DNA from: Carnegiea gigantea
Taxonomy: Eukaryota; Streptophyta; Magnoliopsida; Caryophyllales; Cactaceae
DNA length: 64,000 nucleotides
NCBI GenBank assembly: GCA_029747015.1
Contig: JAKOGI010000570.1
Coordinates: forward strand, 384,501 to 448,500
Direction: 5' to 3'
Part shown: positions 60,007 to 64,000 of the stretch, in pieces
Numbering within the stretch: position 1 is the first letter of the stretch
Layout of the letters: every line of letters begins with the position of its first letter
Notes under the pieces: generated by a model
Seen by the model: only the letters and a program-made list of their open reading frames with translations
The model's database searches: none
What the model was told of the DNA's origin: nothing
Program-made: the position numbers and the translations under genes

Positions 60007-60043
60007 CATTGGGGACAATGAACAGTCCAAGCATGGGGGGATA
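60007..60043 (+). other. Conserved 3' motif B and G-rich tract
   Basis: CATTGGGGACAATG (60007-60020, perfect CATTG/CAATG arms), then CCAAGCATGGGGGGATA. This matches the order of motif B in the first Athila element. Confidence 0.6.
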
Positions 60044-61640
60044 TCTATGCCAGTTTAGTGGGTTGCAATGTGTATACACCTCTTTGCATTTAGAACTTTA
60101 GGTTTCATTCTAGTTTAGAGGCTTTCTCAGATCTTCATTTCATTTCATACATTAGGTAGGCATATAAGACATTCCATTAGGTAGATGATGCATTGTATAT
60201 ATTTTCTTCCTAACCATTGATCTGAGGTAGGAAATGATGAGTAGGGTCGTACAAGACCACGAGGTAACCCTTTCACCCTTCTCTTTAGTTATCTGCTTAT
60301 GGATCTTTTAGCTAATTTTGTTGCTTTCGGAAAAAAAAGGGACCAAAAGAAAGAAAAAAAGGTTGCAAAAACCCCTCTAATAATGACATTCAAGGGGTGA
60401 TGATATGATTGGTTGGTTGTGGTGGTTTGTGGGAAATAAGGCTCAATTTGGGCTAATGTCTTGTGAAACTGTTTTTGAAATGTTTTTGATTACTGGGCTA
60501 ACTGTGCTTGTATATTCGCCCTTGAGGGCTGCTGTGATGTAAATTGATTGAACCTTGATTGTTGGTCATTTGAGGTAGTTCCTGATTTTGGTAGAAGATT
60601 TAGTTAGATTTTTGTGCCTATAATGACTATCACTTTACATGGTCCTGAACATCCTTTCATGAATGTTCGCCCCTTTGCATAGGCATCTCTAGAACTTGGC
60701 CTAACCCTCTTTGAGGTCATGCCTGGCATGTGCATGGTATTAATATAATTGAGGCATTCGTTTGTTTATAATGCCAGATGAGCCAAAAAGTCACCCTGTG
60801 TTATTATGATATGTTTTTCACCCCCTTTGAGCTATTCCCCTATCATTTGATTCACCCATATCTACTTAACCCATGGCCTAAAATGAATAATTGGATCCTA
60901 TGTCAAGTTAGTAAAGCAATGTCATGAGTTACTTTTGATGTGAGTAATATGCTTGTTGGTGCGTTCCAGTGGTTGGCTTTGATTAGTTGTTAGCGTTGTA
61001 CAGTTGGGAGTTGAAATAGTCCTTGGACCTTGGCCATTCTCTTGCCTCGTTTTCTTTTTAAAAAAAAGGGAAAAGAAAAGCAAAGGCACAAAAACAAAGA
61101 AGAAGAAAAGTGCATGAATAAGATGCTTGGTCAAGGGATTTAGCAAAAAGAGAAGTAGTTTCAACTCCCTTTTCTTTATGTTTTGAATTATGAGATATTG
61201 GTAATGATTGTATTCTTGGTGAGGAGATGGTTGTCATTGCTCTCTACTTGGCTATTTAGCTCTTCCTGCCTAAATTCTTACCTTCCTTACCTCTAGCCAT
61301 AATCCCTATACAGCCCTCGAAAAGTCCTTATAATTGACACCTACAGATTTTTGCCTCCATTGATAGAGAATTGAGCGTTTTTCCAAGCCTATGGTAGAAT
61401 GCGTGCATTGAGGGTGATCTTGAGTGATCAATTTCTACCCCAAACACATGAGGGGAGCGTTTCAATTCTTACTCCTACAGTGAGAATCTACCAGTCTAAC
61501 TAGCTCATCAACGATTCAGGGGGACGCAGGGCACTTCCAAGTGGTTCAAACTGGGTATTTACTCTTGCACCATAATCGAGTAATTTACATTTTAAAACAT
61601 GTGTTTTTGGAAAAAAGTTTTGCCCTTATTGTGTTTTCGA
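60044..61640 (+). other. Athila element 2, 3' untranslated region
   Basis: Non-coding, with an A/G-rich patch at 60329-60370, another at 61060-61110, and wording typical of Athila 3' regions. I see no gene. Confidence 0.5.
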
Positions 61641-64000
61641 GTTATGAGCTATTATGATCGCTAATTTAGTTGTCACCGCTTACCTGAGGAGGGTGACAAT
61701 TCGAGGTATCTCTCCCCATGTAACGCCCCCAATCTGTACCCATCTTCATAGCCCTAACAACTTACAGTTGGTGATTTATATTGTGATCGGAGGCATTACC
61801 TCCATCCTAAAGAGTACCAGGCTAGCTTTAACACCCAAAACTTAACACTCTCACACGTATGTTACATATGTTATAAGATCTTATCTAGAGCTGATTGCTA
61901 TACAATTAATTAGAGTAAGCTTAAAGTACAAATTGTGATACCTTACTTGAAACAAGTCAAATGACATCTAATTTTTGTTTCCCTACTTTTGAACTCAAGA
62001 ATGCCATCTGATAACTCAACGAGCATATATGTAGGCCACCCAAGCTTTTATGGACATCACTGTGAGCTTCTCCGGACCCTACTGACCGTCGTTCCTTCAT
62101 TCAGACCGTTAGACTTCACAATTTCATGAACAAATTACCTAAAAACAGAAAAATACAAAAGATTCGAAAAATGAGACACGACCCTATATTGTAAAGACTA
62201 AAATTCATTTTTCAGTGAGCGCGCGCATTTCAATTCATTTTAGTTCGAAATCAGGAAGGGAGAGAATCTTTATAAAACTGTTACCGATTATTATTATCTG
62301 AAAGTGAAACCCAAAATGATGAGCTCATATATATATATATATTGCGATCATTGAGTAGGTGTACACCTGCCAGGCCGATCGAATAACCTGACTTGAAGCC
62401 GCACAGGTGAATTGATGGGCGTAAGCCTTGATAATTGATAACTGGTGGGTCCACTTGATTATGTGGCAAAATAATATTTGAAAATGATTCATTAAATAAT
62501 TATATATTATGAGACTTTGGTATTTATGAAAAACATGTGAACTTTTGAAGGATACAGACAGTAAATGTACCTGTTTGCTAATCTCTCCCTTCCTTGCAAT
62601 GAAGTGGGCAAGCTTGCGCAACTTAGTGGTGTGACCCTCTTTTCTGTTTAAAGGGGTCTTCGAGAATTAGTTGTTACTTAATAAGAACTGATAATTTGAT
62701 ATTGTTCATGTATCAAATTAATAACTTGCATGTCTACATTTTACCATAAACCTACTTCATTTGACTTTTAATTAATCAACCTGCGGGTACATACCATCCG
62801 TAACTACATGTGAATACCTTTACACTTCCATCTTTGTGAGCTCATTTACCCACTAGTAACTTGTCATAACTATGGAGCGTGTCGACCAAACTCACAATTT
62901 TAGATAAGGTTTAAGTTTAATAATTGATCTCTTCTTCTTCGTCTTCTATGCCACCGCATAACTATACAACTTATTTTTTTGATTTACTCTTTCTTGATCT
63001 CTTGCTTAATCTTCCAAAAGAACACAGATTGAAAGTTGAATTAATTCATTATAGTTGTTTAATAACTAGATCTTAAATCCAATTTCGCCAATCTCAATGC
63101 ACTACATACCACCCTTTCAACCATCATGTTTCATGGAATAATATTCGTTACAATAATTTAATAAGAACTGCCCATACCTAACCATATCCCACAATATTCA
63201 TCTGAAAGATATCGAATAATTCATATTTTACATGTTATCAATTTATTCAAAACTTAAGTCCCTACCCATATAGTTCATGATAGGATTCATGGACATTTCC
63301 AGCCAACTTCCACCACTATTCCTTAATAATCTCTATTCTTCATAAACACGAACTCAATTAAACCTAGTAGGCTATTCAAAACATCATTCCTCACTATACT
63401 TTTCATCTCTACTCTTTCTTATTGCATAATTGAAGACTCTAATGCCAGTATATGTCTCTTATCTGTTATCCCCTGCTTTATACACTCTTCCCGCCATCGT
63501 AACAACTTAATTAAAGTTAGGTTTTTCTAGGTTTACCAATTCACCCAAAATTCTTTCTGTTTATGCACACTAATGTCCAATTCCCCATTTATAATTCACA
63601 TCAGTAAATTTCTTTAATGATCCTCCAGCTAATTTACTTAATTCCATAATTCTTTGATTAATCACTATGACAATCCCAAATTATCAAACAATTATTGCAA
63701 CAATTCATAGATGGATTCCTTAACCCATTCTGGGACTTCTATCTATATCATAGAAAATAGCTTCTCAAAATATTTCATGATTACTAGCTAATTACCCACC
63801 AAATCAACTAAATTCAACATATTAACTCATGAACATCATAATTTTGAGAAGAAATACTAGTATAATTTTATGAAACAAAAGGGGAGAGGAGTTTTAAGAA
63901 TTATACCTTAAACCCTAGAAATTGGTTAAGAGATTTATGCTAGGGACTTGACTGGGTGCTGAATAAAGGCGGCAATAGGTCCTAGCAGTGAACGGTGGTG
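61641..64000. other. Unassigned DNA to window end
   Basis: No gene recognised. TGTAACGCCCCC at about 61720 could be the start of another LTR, but no partner was seen. A short TA run lies at about 62327-62341. Confidence 0.3.

Larger units (their letters stand above)
53400..61640 (+). mobile_element. Second Athila-group element, decayed
   Basis: Plus-strand parts in order: LTR-like DNA ending at about 54850, PBS (54852), gag (55122), protease (to about 57200), hairpin A (57451), palindromes and a pyrimidine-rich leader, Athila ORF-1 (58206), motif B with a G-rich tract (60007-60043), and a long 3' region. RT, RNase H and integrase are missing between protease and hairpin A. No second LTR or TSD was found, so both outer limits are approximate. 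Confidence 0.75.

Noticed and set aside
61720..61732. TGTAACGCCCCC as an LTR start
   Set aside because: No matching copy or CA end was found in the window.

Overview
The window is plant nuclear DNA, most likely from a dicot. It is AT-rich, has intron-containing genes with GT/AG splice sites and canonical plant TATA boxes, and is dominated by Ty1-copia, Athila-group Ty3-gypsy, L1-type LINE, SINE, hAT-like and PIF/Harbinger-like elements. I could not place the species. No prokaryotic feature, CRISPR array or rRNA/tRNA gene was seen. Only two host genes look intact.

Region by region: (1) 1.4-2.1 kb, + strand: a three-exon gene for a small secreted EG45-like / plant natriuretic peptide protein, with TATA box and poly(A) signal. 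(2) 2.9-22.6 kb, - strand: one nested retrotransposon block. An old outer Copia element carries a younger complete Copia (3652-8620, TSD GTTCA) in its LTR. Its integrase gene carries a 9.15-kb Athila-type element (11998-21151) and a hAT-like MITE (21426-22007, TSD ATCATTCA). (3) 22.6-39 kb: gene-poor DNA with many non-autonomous TIR elements, a 47-unit AT microsatellite, a probable En/Spm relic and a hAT-like MITE with 8-bp TSD. (4) 39.1-41.2 kb, - strand: a 5'-truncated L1 LINE ending in a SINE-like sequence, flanked by one near-perfect 15-bp TSD. (5) 45.7-47.1 kb, - strand: an apparently intronless ATL-type RING-H2 E3 ligase gene close to ATL13/ATL46/ATL47. (6) 47.8-52.6 kb: more MITEs and a tRNA-derived SINE head. 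(7) About 53.4-61.6 kb, + strand: a second, more decayed Athila-type element with PBS, gag, protease, the Athila ORF-1 gene and 3' motifs. (8) 61.6-64 kb: nothing recognised.

I found no new enzymatic system. The most unusual signals are in the transposons. Both Athila-type elements lack reverse transcriptase and RNase H. One keeps an open 521-codon frame that fuses protease to the integrase C-terminus. The two share small 3' hairpins, one with a compensatory base-pair change. The two LTRs of the first element differ by a 66-bp micro-inversion. The second element carries a dispersed GTGGCACG/CGTGCCAC palindrome family. The readable frames of both are broken almost only by stop codons of the kind expected from cytosine deamination. 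All identifications come from reading motifs; no database search was run.
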